Shown here one piece after another: positions 10,043 through 20,295 of a DNA stretch of 64,000 nt. Positions within the stretch are counted from its first letter, which is position 1; each line of letters opens with the position of its first letter. The translations under genes and the position numbers were made by a program. Below the pieces are notes generated by a model that saw nothing but the letters and a program-made list of their open reading frames with translations, was not told the origin of the DNA and searched no databases. The stretch is from NCBI GenBank assembly GCA_029262515.1, contig JAJCZH010000026.1:1-64000 (forward strand), given 5' to 3'. The DNA comes from Deltaproteobacteria bacterium. Its GTDB lineage: Bacteria; Desulfobacterota; GWC2-55-46; JADFVP01.

Positions 10043-11752
10043 TCAGACCAGCAGCATCTTGTTCAGCGGCTGTCCGGCAGGAACCATCGGATAGACGTTC
10101 TCTGCCGGGTCTACCCTGAAGTCCATGATAACGGGCCTGTCCTTGACCTTCATGGCCTCTTTAAGCACAGAGGCGACCTCGTCCCTCTTGCCCGTAGCGA
10201 GCCCCACGGCCCCGTACGCCTCGGCAAGCTTAACATAATCCGGAGCAACCGAAACGCAGGTATGGGAGTAGCGCTTATCGTAGAAGAACTCCTGCCACTG
10301 TCGCACCATGCCGAGTACGATGTTATTGAGGATAACAACCTTGACCGGCAGTTTGTATTGGACCGCGGTCGCAACCTCCTGAATATTCATCTGTATAGAG
10401 CCGTCTCCAGCTATATCGACAACCGTCCTCTTAGGGTAAGCCACCTGCGCGCCTATTGCCGCAGGAAGTCCGAAGCCCATGGTGCCGAGCCCGCCAGAGG
10501 TAAGATACGTGCGCGGCTTGTCGTAAAGAAAGAACTGCGCGGCCCACATCTGGTTCTGCCCTACCTCGGTGGTGATGATCGCGTCTCCATTGGTAGCCTT
10601 ATAGAGCTGCTCTATGACATACTGCGGCTTGAGCCTGCCCTTGGGGCTATCCTTGTACGAGAGCTTATGGGTCGAACTCCATTTATCGACCTGAGTATGC
10701 CAGTCGGCAATATTAGCCTTGTACTCTTTAAGCCCTTTTGCCGACGGTATAAGTTTTATAAGCTCCTTTAAAACGTTATTGACGTCGCCGACTATAGGAA
10801 CATCGACCTTTACGTTCTTGCTGATAGAAGTCGGGTCTATATCAATATGGATAATCTTCGCGTACTGCGCAAACTCCTCGGTCTTGCCGGTTACGCGGTC
10901 ATCGAAACGCGAACCGATAGCGATAAGGCAGTCGGTATTAGTAACCGCCATGTTCGCCGCATACGTTCCGTGCATGCCGAGCATTCCCATAAAGAGCTTA
11001 TTGGTGCCCGGAAATCCACCGAGGCCCATAAGGGTATTCGTCGTCGGCAGTTTCAGCTTCTCGCAAAATGTCTTGAGCGCAGCAGCGGCATCTGAGAGCA
11101 CGACTCCGCCTCCGGCGTAAACTACCGGCCTCTTCGACTTAAGGATTATATCCATCGCCTTCTTGATCTGGCGCAGATTACCCTTGTAGGTCGGATGGTA
11201 ACTGTTGAGCTCGACCGACTCCGGATACGAGTACTCTATTGAGGCATTGAGCACGTCCTTGGGCAGGTCTACGAGAACGGGTCCGGGACGCCCTGTGGTC
11301 GCGATATAAAAGGCCTCTTTAATAACCCTGGTGAGGTCCTTAATGTCCTTTACCAGATAATTGTGTTTGGTGCAGGGGCGCGTAATACCGACTATGTCGG
11401 CCTCTTGAAATGCATCATTGCCGATTAGCGCGGTAGGAACCTGCCCTGTAAAGACGACCATCGGTATAGAGTCCATGTAGGCGGTTGCGATTCCCGTAAC
11501 CGTATTTGTGGCGCCGGGGCCCGAGGTTACCAGAACTACTCCGGGGCGTCCGGTAGCACGCGCATAACCGTCGGCCATATGCACGGCGCCCTGCTCATGG
11601 CGAACGAGTATGTGCTTTAACGACGAATCGTATAGGGCATCATAGATCGGCAAGACCGCACCGCCGGGAAAACCGAAGATGGTGTCTACACTCTCTTCCT
11701 TGAGACATTCGAGAAAAATTTCCGCGCCCGTCAACTTCTTGCTTTTAGTCAT
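10043..11752 (-). CDS. ilvB: Acetolactate synthase large (catalytic) subunit
   Basis: A ThDP/FAD-dependent enzyme condensing pyruvate to acetolactate. The catalytic Glu is in [15 protein letters not shown]. The ThDP/Mg motif is [15 protein letters not shown] with the closing NN in VVILNN. FAD-region motifs ([10 protein letters not shown]) are intact. At 569 residues it is full length. It starts the ilvBNC block; the 110 bases upstream contain three AATACAG direct repeats but no convincing promoter. Confidence 0.97.
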   Translation of the reverse strand: MTKSKKLTGAEIFLECLKEESVDTIFGFPGGAVLPIYDALYDSSLKHILVRHEQGAVHMADGYARATGRPGVVLVTSGPGATNTVTGIATAYMDSIPMVVFTGQVPTALIGNDAFQEADIVGITRPCTKHNYLVKDIKDLTRVIKEAFYIATTGRPGPVLVDLPKDVLNASIEYSYPESVELNSYHPTYKGNLRQIKKAMDIILKSKRPVVYAGGGVVLSDAAAALKTFCEKLKLPTTNTLMGLGGFPGTNKLFMGMLGMHGTYAANMAVTNTDCLIAIGSRFDDRVTGKTEEFAQYAKIIHIDIDPTSISKNVKVDVPIVGDVNNVLKELIKLIPSAKGLKEYKANIADWHTQVDKWSSTHKLSYKDSPKGRLKPQYVIEQLYKATNGDAIITTEVGQNQMWAAQFFLYDKPRTYLTSGGLGTMGFGLPAAIGAQVAYPKRTVVDIAGDGSIQMNIQEVATAVQYKLPVKVVILNNIVLGMVRQWQEFFYDKRYSHTCVSVAPDYVKLAEAYGAVGLATGKRDEVASVLKEAMKVKDRPVIMDFRVDPAENVYPMVPAGQPLNKMLLV

Positions 11753-11862
11753 TATGGTATCCGTTCCTAAATCTTATAAAAAACATGAATTGCCTGTATT
11801 CAGCTAAACTGTATTAAGCTATTGAAGTTAAAACCCTACTGTATTCAACTACAACAGGAGTA

Positions 11863-12171
11863 TTACGGCAACAAAAATCGTACAGGATCAAAACCGGCTA
11901 ATCGATCTACCGAAAATCTTACCCAATCTTCAATCCGGAAAGGGTAAAGAGATATGGACTCATAATTCCCATGTCTAAGTGCAACCCCCATAACCAAAAT
12001 CGACCCGCCATTAAAGTCAGCCACTATTTGAAACCAGCCCGGGTACCTAGACAAAGTCACAGAAAAATTGAGGCCCCTTACTTTAAAATCGCTCCGGTAT
12101 TTGCCGAGGTTACGCAGCGCGCGTAACGGGACAACCAGCCGGTGCTGATCTTCGGCTTCGGCTGTTTCCAC
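11863..12171 (-). CDS. Hypothetical protein overlapping the 3' end of ilvD
   Basis: A frame of up to 102 residues that overlaps the last 94 bases of ilvD if its GTG start at 12171 is used; a later GTG after the ilvD stop would give ~65 residues. The part outside ilvD reads like real protein ([19 protein letters not shown], then [18 protein letters not shown]) with alternating hydrophobic/charged residues. I do not recognise the family. It could be a small conserved gene or the remnant of a longer one between ilvD and ilvB. Confidence 0.35.
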   Translation of the reverse strand: METAEAEDQHRLVVPLRALRNLGKYRSDFKVRGLNFSVTLSRYPGWFQIVADFNGGSILVMGVALRHGNYESISLYPFRIEDWVRFSVDRLAGFDPVRFLLP

Positions 12172-13739
12172 TTTTTGCGCCTCTCGGCAAGCTCCTTCTT
12201 CGATACCTTTAGGTTGAGGCTTCTTGCCGGTATGTCGAGCTCGATTATGTCGCCGTTCTTAACAAGCGCTATAATACCGCCCTCCATCGCTTCCGGCGAG
12301 ACGTGGCCAATGCACGGCCCCCGTGTTCCGCCGGAGAAACGGCCGTCGGTCACAAGCGCGACCGACTCGCCTAACCCCATACCCATCAGCGTTGCCGTCG
12401 GCGCGAGCATCTCTCTCATTCCGGGGCCGCCCTTCGGGCCTTCGTACCTGACAACTACAAAGTCGCCCTTCTTTATCTTGCCTCCGAGTATAGCCTCCAT
12501 CGTGGCCTCTTCGGAATCGAAACAACGGGCCTTGCCCTTGAAGACCATCATGTTGTCGCTCACGCCGCTCTGCTTTACAACGGCTCCGAGCGGGGCGATA
12601 TTGCCTTTAAGTACGGCTATGCCGCCCTCAGCATGGTACGCCTCTTTTAACGGCTTGATTACCCTGCCGTCTATAAAATCGACACCCTTTACGATCTTTT
12701 TAATCCTGTCGCCCGAAACGGTCGGGTTGTCTTTTACCTTGCTGCCGAGTCTCTTAAGTACCGCACCTATTCCGCCGCTCCAGTGGAGATCTTCCATATA
12801 GTAGTTTCCGACAGGCTCTAGCGACGAGATATGCGGCGTCTCTTTGCTCAGCGTGTCGAAGAGTTCGAGCGGAAGATCGACACCTGCCTCATGGGCGATA
12901 GAGAGCAGGTGCAGCACCGTGTTGGAAGAGCCGCCGAGAGCAAGGTCCACTCTGATTGCGTTCTCGAAGGCCGCGCGAGTTAATATCTTTCGCGGCGTTA
13001 CGTCCTTCTTTACAAGTTCTACAATACGTGATCCGCTTGCATAAGCGATCCTGCGCTTTTCAGCCGACTGCGCCAGCGCGGTTCCGCACCACGGCAGGCT
13101 CATGCCCATCGTCTCGGTAAGGCAGTTCATTGTGTTTGCCGTATAGAGGCCCTGGCAGCTTCCGGCCCCGGGGCAAGCGCCCTGCTCGCACGAGTCGAGT
13201 TCGTCTTTGGTTATCTTGCCAGCGCGAAAACGGCCCATCGCCTCGAAGGTATTGCGAATAAACGAAGTCCTCTCACCGCGGTAGCGTCCAGTCATCATCG
13301 GACCCGCCGTTACAACTATCGCCGGAATATCGAGCCGGGCTGCGGCCATCAACATACCGGGGGTAATCTTGTCGCAGTTGGTCAGAAGCACAATACCGTC
13401 GAATGCGTGCGCCTCGGCAACGGACTCAATGGTATCGGCAATAAGCTCGCGTATCGGCAGCGAGTAATGCATGCCCTTGTGCCCCATAGAGATACCGTCG
13501 CAGACGCCAGGTATGCCAAAGAAGAACGGGTAACCGCCGCCGGTATGCACACCCTTTTCGATATACCGCTCGAGGTCGCGCATGCCGACATGGCCCGGAA
13601 TAAGGTCGGTAAAACTCGACGCTACCCCAATGAATGGAGTATCTTCCATAGCCTCTTTGGGAACACCTGTTGCATAAAGCAGTGCCCTGTGAGGAACCCT
13701 TTCGAGCCCCTTCTTGATCCTGTCACTACGACTCGGCAT
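12078..13739 (-). CDS. ilvD: Dihydroxy-acid dehydratase IlvD
   Basis: An Fe-S dehydratase converting dihydroxyacids to 2-keto acids in valine/isoleucine synthesis. The cluster cysteines lie in [13 protein letters not shown] and in [20 protein letters not shown]. The C-terminal motif [19 protein letters not shown] is intact. The length of 553 is typical. It is upstream of and co-directional with ilvB, and completes the ilv pathway apart from the aminotransferase, which is encoded at 32334. Confidence 0.96.
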   Translation of the reverse strand: MPSRSDRIKKGLERVPHRALLYATGVPKEAMEDTPFIGVASSFTDLIPGHVGMRDLERYIEKGVHTGGGYPFFFGIPGVCDGISMGHKGMHYSLPIRELIADTIESVAEAHAFDGIVLLTNCDKITPGMLMAAARLDIPAIVVTAGPMMTGRYRGERTSFIRNTFEAMGRFRAGKITKDELDSCEQGACPGAGSCQGLYTANTMNCLTETMGMSLPWCGTALAQSAEKRRIAYASGSRIVELVKKDVTPRKILTRAAFENAIRVDLALGGSSNTVLHLLSIAHEAGVDLPLELFDTLSKETPHISSLEPVGNYYMEDLHWSGGIGAVLKRLGSKVKDNPTVSGDRIKKIVKGVDFIDGRVIKPLKEAYHAEGGIAVLKGNIAPLGAVVKQSGVSDNMMVFKGKARCFDSEEATMEAILGGKIKKGDFVVVRYEGPKGGPGMREMLAPTATLMGMGLGESVALVTDGRFSGGTRGPCIGHVSPEAMEGGIIALVKNGDIIELDIPARSLNLKVSKKELAERRKKWKQPKPKISTGWLSRYARCVTSANTGAILK

Positions 13740-13788
13740 AAAAATTACCCGATTTCTTTAATAGGTGAGTGATCGTAAATAATAAACG

Positions 13789-13836
13789 GGTGGTGCCAGG
13801 TCTCTTGAGTCTTACAGGAGACCTCGACACCACCAC
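13789..13836. other. Long imperfect inverted repeat upstream of ilvD
   Basis: The arms GGTGGTG + GGTCTC (13789-13804) and GAGACC + CACCACC (13819-13836) can fold into a stem interrupted by a small internal loop, with a ~14-nt loop at the top. It lies between the DUF465 gene and ilvD. No clear U-tract follows on either strand, so it may be a weak terminator of the DUF465 transcript or a leader structure for ilvD. Confidence 0.5.
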
Positions 13837-13850
13837 TGTCTGAGCCTTTG

Positions 13851-14069
13851 TTAAGCCTCGTACTTCGCTATTATTTCTTCCATCTCGTCCTTAAGGGCGA
13901 GTTTTAATTTTTTGTATTTTAACTTCTCCTGAAGTTCTTCGGGGCTCAGGTGCGCCCTGTTCTCAAGCGTGCTCACCTTCTGCTTATACTCTTTATGTTT
14001 GGTATACCTTCTCTTAAAGTCGATACTCTCTACCAGCAATTTTTCAAGTAAATCAGATTGAATTTCCAT
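13851..14069 (-). CDS. DUF465 (YdcH-like) small helical protein
   Basis: A 72-residue protein starting MEIQSDLLEKLLVES. The upstream sequence GGGAGGAGTA immediately before this ATG is an excellent ribosome binding site and decides the start over an ATG 14 codons upstream. The sequence is almost wholly helical and charged, with the DUF465 pattern (LLEESIDFKRRYTKHKEYKQ-like, then L-x(3)-LKDEMEEII). The family has no established biochemical function. It is flanked by hairpins on both sides, suggesting its own transcript. Confidence 0.8.
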   Translation of the reverse strand: MEIQSDLLEKLLVESIDFKRRYTKHKEYKQKVSTLENRAHLSPEELQEKLKYKKLKLALKDEMEEIIAKYEA

Positions 14070-14161
14070 TACTCCTCCCATTTTTTCAGACATTCGGGTT
14101 GATAACCGCATCCGAACTACTCCTGAAGCACAACAGTAACCAACCTGTACGTAGAAGGCCG

Positions 14162-14188
14162 TTAATCCGAAGTAATTTTTCGGATTAA
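14162..14188. terminator. Perfect 10-bp hairpin between tsaB and DUF465
   Basis: TTAATCCGAA (14162-14171) and TTCGGATTAA (14179-14188) form a perfect stem with a 7-nt loop in the gap between tsaB and the DUF465 gene. It probably ends the rpsB-to-tsaB transcripts. A U-tract is missing, so termination efficiency is uncertain. Confidence 0.5.
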
Positions 14189-14257
14189 TCGTACTATGGC
14201 CTATTCCAACTCATAATATTTTAGCGTAACAAGCAACAGTTGTCAATAAAAGTGCTG

Positions 14258-14977
14258 TTAAGTTGAGGGCTTTGTCCTGTTTAACTTGAGCCTGACCTCG
14301 GCCTCGGATTTTCTCAGGTAAAAAGGCGAAAAATCTACGGGTTTCAAACCTTTAGCGCCGCCCAAAAGCTCTTTATAAGCCAACTCCGCCACCGTACTCG
14401 CCTTGACGCACCATAACTCCGGCCCTGCTATCTGTTCCGGGCTCACGCTCTCAAGAAGGCGGTCGGAGTAAACCTTGAGCCCGGCTCCGGTAAAAAGAAC
14501 CTGCGAGGCTAGTCCTCGGGCGCTAATTTCATCTAAAAGGGCTTCTATACCGAGTGCCGACTCTTCGAAAACAGGAGTCGTCTCGCCACCCGGAAAGGAA
14601 TAGACCGCAGAATAGACCTGGCTCCGCCTTGCGTCGAGCAGAGGCACGGCTACATAACCCGTATCGCGAAGATTGAGCGCAAGGGCTTTTAATGTAGAGA
14701 CGCCTATAATCGGGCACCCGAGCGTCCAGGCAATACCCTTTGCTATAGAGACCCCGATTCTGAGCCCGGTAAAAGAACCCGGACCCATGGAGACCGCGAC
14801 AACGTCGATTCCGGAGGCCGCAATGCCGGAGGCAGCCATCATGGCCTCAATAGAGGGCATAAGCCACTCGGAGTGCGTGCCGACGTCCGGTGAGTTGGAC
14901 TCACTGATCAGGCATCCGTCTCTGACAAGGGCGATTGAGCCGGAGGTGCTTGAGGTATCTAGTGCGAGAATCAGCAC
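14258..14977 (-). CDS. tsaB: tRNA threonylcarbamoyladenosine biosynthesis protein TsaB
   Basis: A TsaB/YeaZ ASKHA-fold protein that works with TsaD and TsaE to make t6A at position 37 of ANN-decoding tRNAs. It starts LILALDTSSTSGSIALVRDG, with the family motif SMGPGSFTGLRIGVSIAKG. At 239 residues it is full length. It lies ~75 bases after rseP, co-directional. Confidence 0.93.
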   Translation of the reverse strand: MLILALDTSSTSGSIALVRDGCLISESNSPDVGTHSEWLMPSIEAMMAASGIAASGIDVVAVSMGPGSFTGLRIGVSIAKGIAWTLGCPIIGVSTLKALALNLRDTGYVAVPLLDARRSQVYSAVYSFPGGETTPVFEESALGIEALLDEISARGLASQVLFTGAGLKVYSDRLLESVSPEQIAGPELWCVKASTVAELAYKELLGGAKGLKPVDFSPFYLRKSEAEVRLKLNRTKPST

Positions 14978-15052
14978 GGGATTAAAACCTTGGGTAACGG
15001 GGATGGCGAGTTTATCGCCGATCCGATTAAAACCGGGCCGGCAAAAGCCCGG

Positions 15053-16357
15053 TTAGAAGAAGATACGCATGAAGTCGTTATAGGTCACCATAAGCATAAG
15101 CGCAATCAAGAGCACTACGCCTATCTGCTGGGCAACCCCCATAAAACGCTCGCTTAGAGGTTTACCCTTTATAGCCTCTATGCCGAAAAAGAGCAGGTGC
15201 CCTCCGTCGAGCACGGGAATCGGAAAGAGGTTTATGATGCCGAGCTGAAGACTTAAAAACGCGACCAGAGAGAGCAGGTCGGCTATGCCCGATTTCGCCG
15301 CGCTGCCGGCAACCTGCGCTATCATGATCGGGCCGCCGAGTGTCTTGAGCGAGTACTGTCCGACCACAAGCCCCTTTATTACGGCAAAGAGACGAGTAGT
15401 CATCTCAAAAGAGGAGTCGATGCCCTTGACAAAGGCCTCTGTGAAACCGTACCTCTTGAAGACCTGCGCCTCGTCCCTCGATATGCCAATAAGATAGACG
15501 TCGCGGTCGGCATTCCTCTGCGGTTCTATCTCTACGGAGAAGGTAGAGTCGCCGCGAGCAATAAGAAATGTCCGCTTGAGGCCGCTATTCTTTATGAGCC
15601 CTTCGAGTTCGGCCCAGTGTGTTATCTCCGTTCCGTCGATTGCAAGTATCGTGTCCCCGGGAAGCAGACCCGCCTCTTCGGCAGGATACCCTTTGTTGAC
15701 TCTGCCGATCGACGGTTTCATCGGCGGATGGATGCCTGCGTAACCGCCGCCAGTTGCCTCGGATGCTTCAGGAACGAGAGCCTTCGTAACCATCTCCGTA
15801 CCGCGTTCGATCAAGAGTTCGAGTTCAACGTTCGGGCTTAAGATTACCTTGGAGAGAAAGCTCTCCCAGTCGGCGACAGATGTGCCGTTTACGCTAAGCA
15901 CCTTGTCTCCCTTAACCACCCCTGCCTCGGAGGCCGGCGTGTCGGGCGCTACATAGGCGACTACCGGGGTCTGGTCGAGATAGGCCGGCACGCTAATGCC
16001 GATCATAAAGATGACGGGAAAGAGTATTACCGCAAGCACAAGGTTCATTATAGGTCCGGCAACGACTATCAGCGAACGGGTTCCGACCCGCTTGTGATTG
16101 AACGAGCGTGAGGTATCTACATCGTCTACCTCTTCGCCGGGATTCTCGCCTACCATCTTGACGTAACCGCCGAGCGGCAGAAGCGAGATCCTGTACTCTG
16201 TCTCGCCGTACGTAATGCCGAGCAGTTTAGGTCCGAAACCGAGTGAGAACTTCTCTACCCCGACGCCTGAGAACTTCGCTACGGCGAAGTGCCCCAGTTC
16301 GTGGATAAAGATAAGAATACCGAGTACTATTACAAAAGAGATGGTAGTGGTTATCAT
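15053..16357 (-). CDS. rseP: Site-2 zinc metalloprotease RseP
   Basis: An intramembrane protease of the RIP type. The zinc motif HELGH is near the N-terminus (IHELGHFAVAKFSG) and the second metal motif is LDGG in FPIPVLDGGHLL. Two PDZ domains lie between (around residues 125-195 and 205-275; the cores include GVVKGDKVLSVNG and GLLPGDTILAIDG). At 434 residues it matches gammaproteobacterial RseP with two PDZ domains. It sits downstream of dxr as in many proteobacteria. Confidence 0.95.
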   Translation of the reverse strand: MITTTISFVIVLGILIFIHELGHFAVAKFSGVGVEKFSLGFGPKLLGITYGETEYRISLLPLGGYVKMVGENPGEEVDDVDTSRSFNHKRVGTRSLIVVAGPIMNLVLAVILFPVIFMIGISVPAYLDQTPVVAYVAPDTPASEAGVVKGDKVLSVNGTSVADWESFLSKVILSPNVELELLIERGTEMVTKALVPEASEATGGGYAGIHPPMKPSIGRVNKGYPAEEAGLLPGDTILAIDGTEITHWAELEGLIKNSGLKRTFLIARGDSTFSVEIEPQRNADRDVYLIGISRDEAQVFKRYGFTEAFVKGIDSSFEMTTRLFAVIKGLVVGQYSLKTLGGPIMIAQVAGSAAKSGIADLLSLVAFLSLQLGIINLFPIPVLDGGHLLFFGIEAIKGKPLSERFMGVAQQIGVVLLIALMLMVTYNDFMRIFF

Positions 16358-16491
16358 TTTTTTTAAACTCTCTTTATTGGTTCCTGGTAGCTGGTGTCAA
16401 GCTTTCAGTATAACATACAAAAAAAATAAATTAACAACTTTTCAAAAAAACCGCTTTAGGTGCAGTTAAGTACAAAAAACAAATGAACAGA

Positions 16492-17646
16492 TCAGACCCC
16501 TTGAGACTCTACCGCCTCTGTGGCCGCCTCGCGGGCCCACCTGTCGGCCTCCACCACTTCCTCTATAGAGCACGGCTCTTGCGGGTTGTGGTTCTGCAGC
16601 ACCGTATCGAGAACTCTGTATATATCGGCAAAAGAGAGCCGATTATTAAGAAAAGCCTCAACAGCCACCTCGTCAGCACCGTTTAGTACTGCCGGGGCCA
16701 CCCCACCGGTGCGAAGCGTATCGAAAGCGAGCTTGAGGCACGGGAACCGATCGGTATCCGGCTCAAAGAAGGTAAGCGGCTCTTTTGTCAGATCGAGCCT
16801 CTGTGCTCCCGACTCAATGCGCGCCGGGTACCCGAGCGCATACGCAATAGGGCCCTTCATATCCGGGTTAGAGAGCTGAGAGACAATAGAGCCGTCTACG
16901 TACTCGACCATAGAGTGAACAATAGACTGAGGATGAACCACCACCGATATTTTCTCGGCCGGAAGGTCAAATAACCAGCGAGCCTCTATAACCTCAAGGC
17001 CTTTATTTACAAGCGTTGCCGAGTCTATGCTGATCTTCGCTCCCATAGCCCACTTCGGGTGCTTCAACGCTGTCTTGGGAGTTATTCCGGCAAACTCTTC
17101 TTTAGGGGTATTGAGAAACGGGCCGCCAGACGCAGTCAGCACTATCCGCTCCACATCCTCTTTACGGTGCCCTTTGAGAGACTGAAAGACCGCGCTGTGC
17201 TCGGAGTCGACCGGCAGTACAGTAACCCCGGCCCTCTCTACGGCCTCCATAAAGAGGTGTCCGGCCATAACAAGGGTCTCTTTATTCGCAAGCGCAATAT
17301 CCATGCCAGACTCTATTGCTGCCATGGTCGGCAACAGACCGGCTGCGCCGGAGATAGCGGAGAGCACCTGCGAGACACCGGGCGTGGTGGCTGCGGTAAT
17401 AGCGCTATCAACGCCGAAACCCACCTCTACGCTGCCGCCTACCAGCGTTCTCAGTTCACGGGCAGCCTGCTCAGTGGCAACAGAGACGTACTCCGGAGAG
17501 AACTCCTTGACCTGTTCATAAAGCAGCCCGACGTTACTTCCGGCAGCGAGCGCTTTGATATCGAAGGCGCCGGGGTTGGCCCTTACGACATCCAGAGTGC
17601 TTGTGCCTATAGAGCCGGTCGAGCCGAGCAGTGCCAGTTGTTTCAT
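16492..17646 (-). CDS. dxr: 1-deoxy-D-xylulose 5-phosphate reductoisomerase
   Basis: The second step of the MEP isoprenoid pathway. The NADPH motif LLGSTGSIGTSTLDVV is at the N-terminus, and LANKETLVMAG, DSEHSAVFQSLKG and TASGGPF form the metal/substrate sites. I start at the ATG of MKQLALLG, preceded by TTAAGGACTC; a longer frame to 17682 lacks support. It is followed by rseP and preceded by cdsA. Confidence 0.95.
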   Translation of the reverse strand: MKQLALLGSTGSIGTSTLDVVRANPGAFDIKALAAGSNVGLLYEQVKEFSPEYVSVATEQAARELRTLVGGSVEVGFGVDSAITAATTPGVSQVLSAISGAAGLLPTMAAIESGMDIALANKETLVMAGHLFMEAVERAGVTVLPVDSEHSAVFQSLKGHRKEDVERIVLTASGGPFLNTPKEEFAGITPKTALKHPKWAMGAKISIDSATLVNKGLEVIEARWLFDLPAEKISVVVHPQSIVHSMVEYVDGSIVSQLSNPDMKGPIAYALGYPARIESGAQRLDLTKEPLTFFEPDTDRFPCLKLAFDTLRTGGVAPAVLNGADEVAVEAFLNNRLSFADIYRVLDTVLQNHNPQEPCSIEEVVEADRWAREAATEAVESQGV

Positions 17647-17750
17647 AAAAGAGTCCTTAACGAGTATAGAGACTTGCCGCATTTAGTCAAAGTATAGAGT
17701 AAAAAAGTATAGATTGAAAAACGAGAGGACTTGAAACGGGTTTGCCCCGG

Positions 17751-18533
17751 CTAGAGCCAGAAAAAGTAGAGCACCGGAAGGGCGAAGAGCATACTGTCTA
17801 TGCGGTCCAGAAGCCCTCCGTGGCCCGGTATTATCGTGCCCGAGTCCTTTGCGCCCGCACTCCTCTTTATTATTGATTCGGCCAGGTCGCCTATAATGCC
17901 TGCAAGGCCTATGAGCAGGCAGAACAAAAAGAGCTCAACCTTGGCAACCTCGATGGAAGCAAAGTGGACATAGACAAAACCTGCTATTATACCGCCAAGT
18001 ATGCCTCCAATCGCACCCTCTATCGTCTTGCCCGGGCTTATCGACGGACAGAGTTTATGCCTGCCTACTGCCCTGCCGACAAAGTAAGCCGCAGAGTCGT
18101 TGACCCATATGATTACCAGCAGTAACAGTATCAACGAACTCGTGCCGATCACCCGGGTTGCGATTAGAAAGGTTATCGGCAGCCCGATGTATATGACCCC
18201 GAAGGTCCGTTTTGCAGTAAAATTGAAAATATCTCGTGGGTCTTTCCCGGTAAATATCCCGGCGAGAAAGAGTAACAAGAGCGTTAAGAGCAGTAGAGGC
18301 ACTAAAGCTATCTGCCCCGTGAGAAAGTAGACGCCAGGCAGCGCAAGGCCCAGGAGCACGGTCAACAGATCTACGAGGCCAGAGGGCGGCTCGCTTCTGG
18401 TAAGGCCGTTATACTCAAGCAGAGAGATGAATCCTATAGAGAGCGCCACCAAAACAAACCATGGCACAGGGGCAAAAAAGAGCACAAAGAGTACCGCCGG
18501 TATGAGCAGGCAGGCTGTAATTATCCTTTTCAA
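17751..18533 (-). CDS. cdsA: Phosphatidate cytidylyltransferase CdsA
   Basis: Makes CDP-diacylglycerol, the substrate of the PssA encoded at 6777. It is a polytopic membrane protein with about seven or eight hydrophobic segments. The family signature near the C-terminus is intact: KRSAGAKDSG, then PGHGGLLDRIDS. The length of 260 is normal. It stands between uppS and dxr, a classic order. Confidence 0.93.
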   Translation of the reverse strand: MKRIITACLLIPAVLFVLFFAPVPWFVLVALSIGFISLLEYNGLTRSEPPSGLVDLLTVLLGLALPGVYFLTGQIALVPLLLLTLLLLFLAGIFTGKDPRDIFNFTAKRTFGVIYIGLPITFLIATRVIGTSSLILLLLVIIWVNDSAAYFVGRAVGRHKLCPSISPGKTIEGAIGGILGGIIAGFVYVHFASIEVAKVELFLFCLLIGLAGIIGDLAESIIKRSAGAKDSGTIIPGHGGLLDRIDSMLFALPVLYFFWL

Positions 18534-18667
18534 GCACTCTCCTCGATAAAAATCTAAATAAAAAACCTAAAATAAAAAAAATGGCGAAGCAGAAACCGCC
18601 CCGGCCATTCACTCCCATACCGCCTTTGAGTTGCCGTCTGAAATCAACGACTCTGCACCTCTATTCT

Positions 18668-19411
18668 TCATCCCGTGCCTATAAACTCATGCTCCTTAAC
18701 GAGCCCGAAACGACGGTCCCTCGATTTGAAATCGCTAATCGCTTCCATAAGGTGTTCGCGCGTAAAGTCGGGCCAGAGCACGTCGGTGATATATATCTCG
18801 GTATAGGCAAGCTGCCAGAGCAGAAAATTGCTTATCCGCTTCTCGCCGCTTGTGCGGATCAAGAGATCGGGGTCGGGAGCCGTACCGGTGTTGAGGTGCC
18901 TGGAAAAAAGCTCTTCAGTTATATCTTCGGGTTTGAGAACGCCGCACGCCACCTTGCGGGCCAGTTCCTGCGCCGCGTTCGTTATCTCGGCCCTGCCCGA
19001 GTAACTGAGCGCCAACTGAAGGACCATACCGTCGTTCGAAGAGGTCTTGTCAATTAGATGCGCCACAACACTCTGCACGCTCTTTGGTAGATCCGTAATA
19101 TTGCCTATCGGGCTGAAGCGAATATTGTTCTTTACGAGCGTCTCTTCTTCCTTTAGCAGGTGCCGCTCCAGCATCTTCATCAGCAACCCGACCTCGTCCG
19201 CCGGACGCTTCCAGTTCTCTTTTGAGAAGGTATATAGCGTAAGGTACTTAATGCCGAGTTCGGAGCACTGCGTAACCGTATTCCGAGCGACATCAACGCC
19301 CTTGCGATGGCCGTTGATCCGGTTAAGGATACGCTTCTTGGCCCACCTTCCATTGCCGTCCATAATTATAGCGATATGGCGGGGCATCTTTTCATTAACA
19401 ACAGTGTCCAT
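18668..19411 (-). CDS. uppS: Undecaprenyl diphosphate synthase UppS
   Basis: A cis-prenyltransferase making the C55 lipid carrier for cell wall synthesis. The start motif HIAIIMDGNGRWAKKR contains the catalytic Asp and is followed by GHRKG. The C-terminal motif RTSGEKRISNFLLWQ and the Mg-binding Glu in YTEIY are intact. Length 247. The 239 bases upstream, before frr, hold no gene that I can see. Confidence 0.95.
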   Translation of the reverse strand: MDTVVNEKMPRHIAIIMDGNGRWAKKRILNRINGHRKGVDVARNTVTQCSELGIKYLTLYTFSKENWKRPADEVGLLMKMLERHLLKEEETLVKNNIRFSPIGNITDLPKSVQSVVAHLIDKTSSNDGMVLQLALSYSGRAEITNAAQELARKVACGVLKPEDITEELFSRHLNTGTAPDPDLLIRTSGEKRISNFLLWQLAYTEIYITDVLWPDFTREHLMEAISDFKSRDRRFGLVKEHEFIGTG

Positions 19412-19650
19412 ACGGTATAGTCAATGCCTTAAATTGAAAAAAAAGAGTAGAATTGACGGATACGGTTACGTATATGATAGCTGATACTCAGTAACACATA
19501 AGCCGGTAAAATTCAAGTAGACGATAAAGGCGTGGAGTGAATAACAGAGAGCGTATGAAAAATGCTTCCTGCGGTGCAAACAGGTAACAGGTACCACGAA
19601 AAAGAGAGACAAAACAGAAACGGCGAGGCATAGAACCCCGGGCCGGAAAA

Positions 19651-20208
19651 TCAGACCTCCATTATGTCGGCCTCTTTGCGCCCCAGTATTTCATCTACCA
19701 ACTTGACCTGCCCGTCGGTCTTCTCCTGTATTTCGGCAAGAGTCTTTTTCAGTTCGTCCTGGTTCAGTTCTTTATCTTTTTCGAGCTTCTTCGCCGCATC
19801 GTTGATATCGCGCCTGATGTTGCGCAGCTCTACCTTGCACTCTTCACCGTACTTCTTGGCAAGTTTAACTATATCCTTGCGCCGTTCCTCGGTAAGCTGA
19901 GGCACGCTGATACGTATAATCTTGCCATCGTTATTGGGCGTAAAACCGAGATCGGAGTTCATTATAGCTTTCTCTATTGCTCCGAGCTGCGTGATGTCCC
20001 ACGGCTGTATGATTACGGTACGGGGTTCTGGCTGCGAAAGAGATGCTACCTGGGCAAGCGGAGTGGACGTGCCGTAGTAGTCGAGCATAACGTTATCGAA
20101 AACCGAGAGCGAAGCCCTGCCGGTTCTAAGGGTGCCGAGGTTGCGCGAAAGCGCGTCAACCGCGTCGTCCATTCGTGTCTTGATATCTTTACTCAGTTCA
20201 GCATTCAT
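19651..20208 (-). CDS. frr: Ribosome recycling factor Frr
   Basis: Splits post-termination ribosomes with EF-G. The 185-residue protein from MNAELSKDIKTRMDDAV has the typical three-helix bundle sequence with RTGRASLSVFDNV and PPLTEERR-like VPQLTEERRKDIVKLAKK. The start is set by GAGGAG upstream; the longer frame to 20229 adds only seven residues with no binding site. Its neighbours are pyrH and uppS. Confidence 0.95.
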   Translation of the reverse strand: MNAELSKDIKTRMDDAVDALSRNLGTLRTGRASLSVFDNVMLDYYGTSTPLAQVASLSQPEPRTVIIQPWDITQLGAIEKAIMNSDLGFTPNNDGKIIRISVPQLTEERRKDIVKLAKKYGEECKVELRNIRRDINDAAKKLEKDKELNQDELKKTLAEIQEKTDGQVKLVDEILGRKEADIMEV

Positions 20209-20295
20209 AACAAAGACTCCTCGGTTCAACTAACAGTCAGATATAAATGACAAGCCGATTCTGCCGGTTTGGTTAAGAGATTATAGCGAAGAAGG

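Noticed and set aside
13785-13804. T-box-like GGGTGGTGCC sequence near ilvD
   Set aside because: It reads on the plus strand while ilvD is on the minus strand, and no specifier stem or upstream T-box elements were seen.
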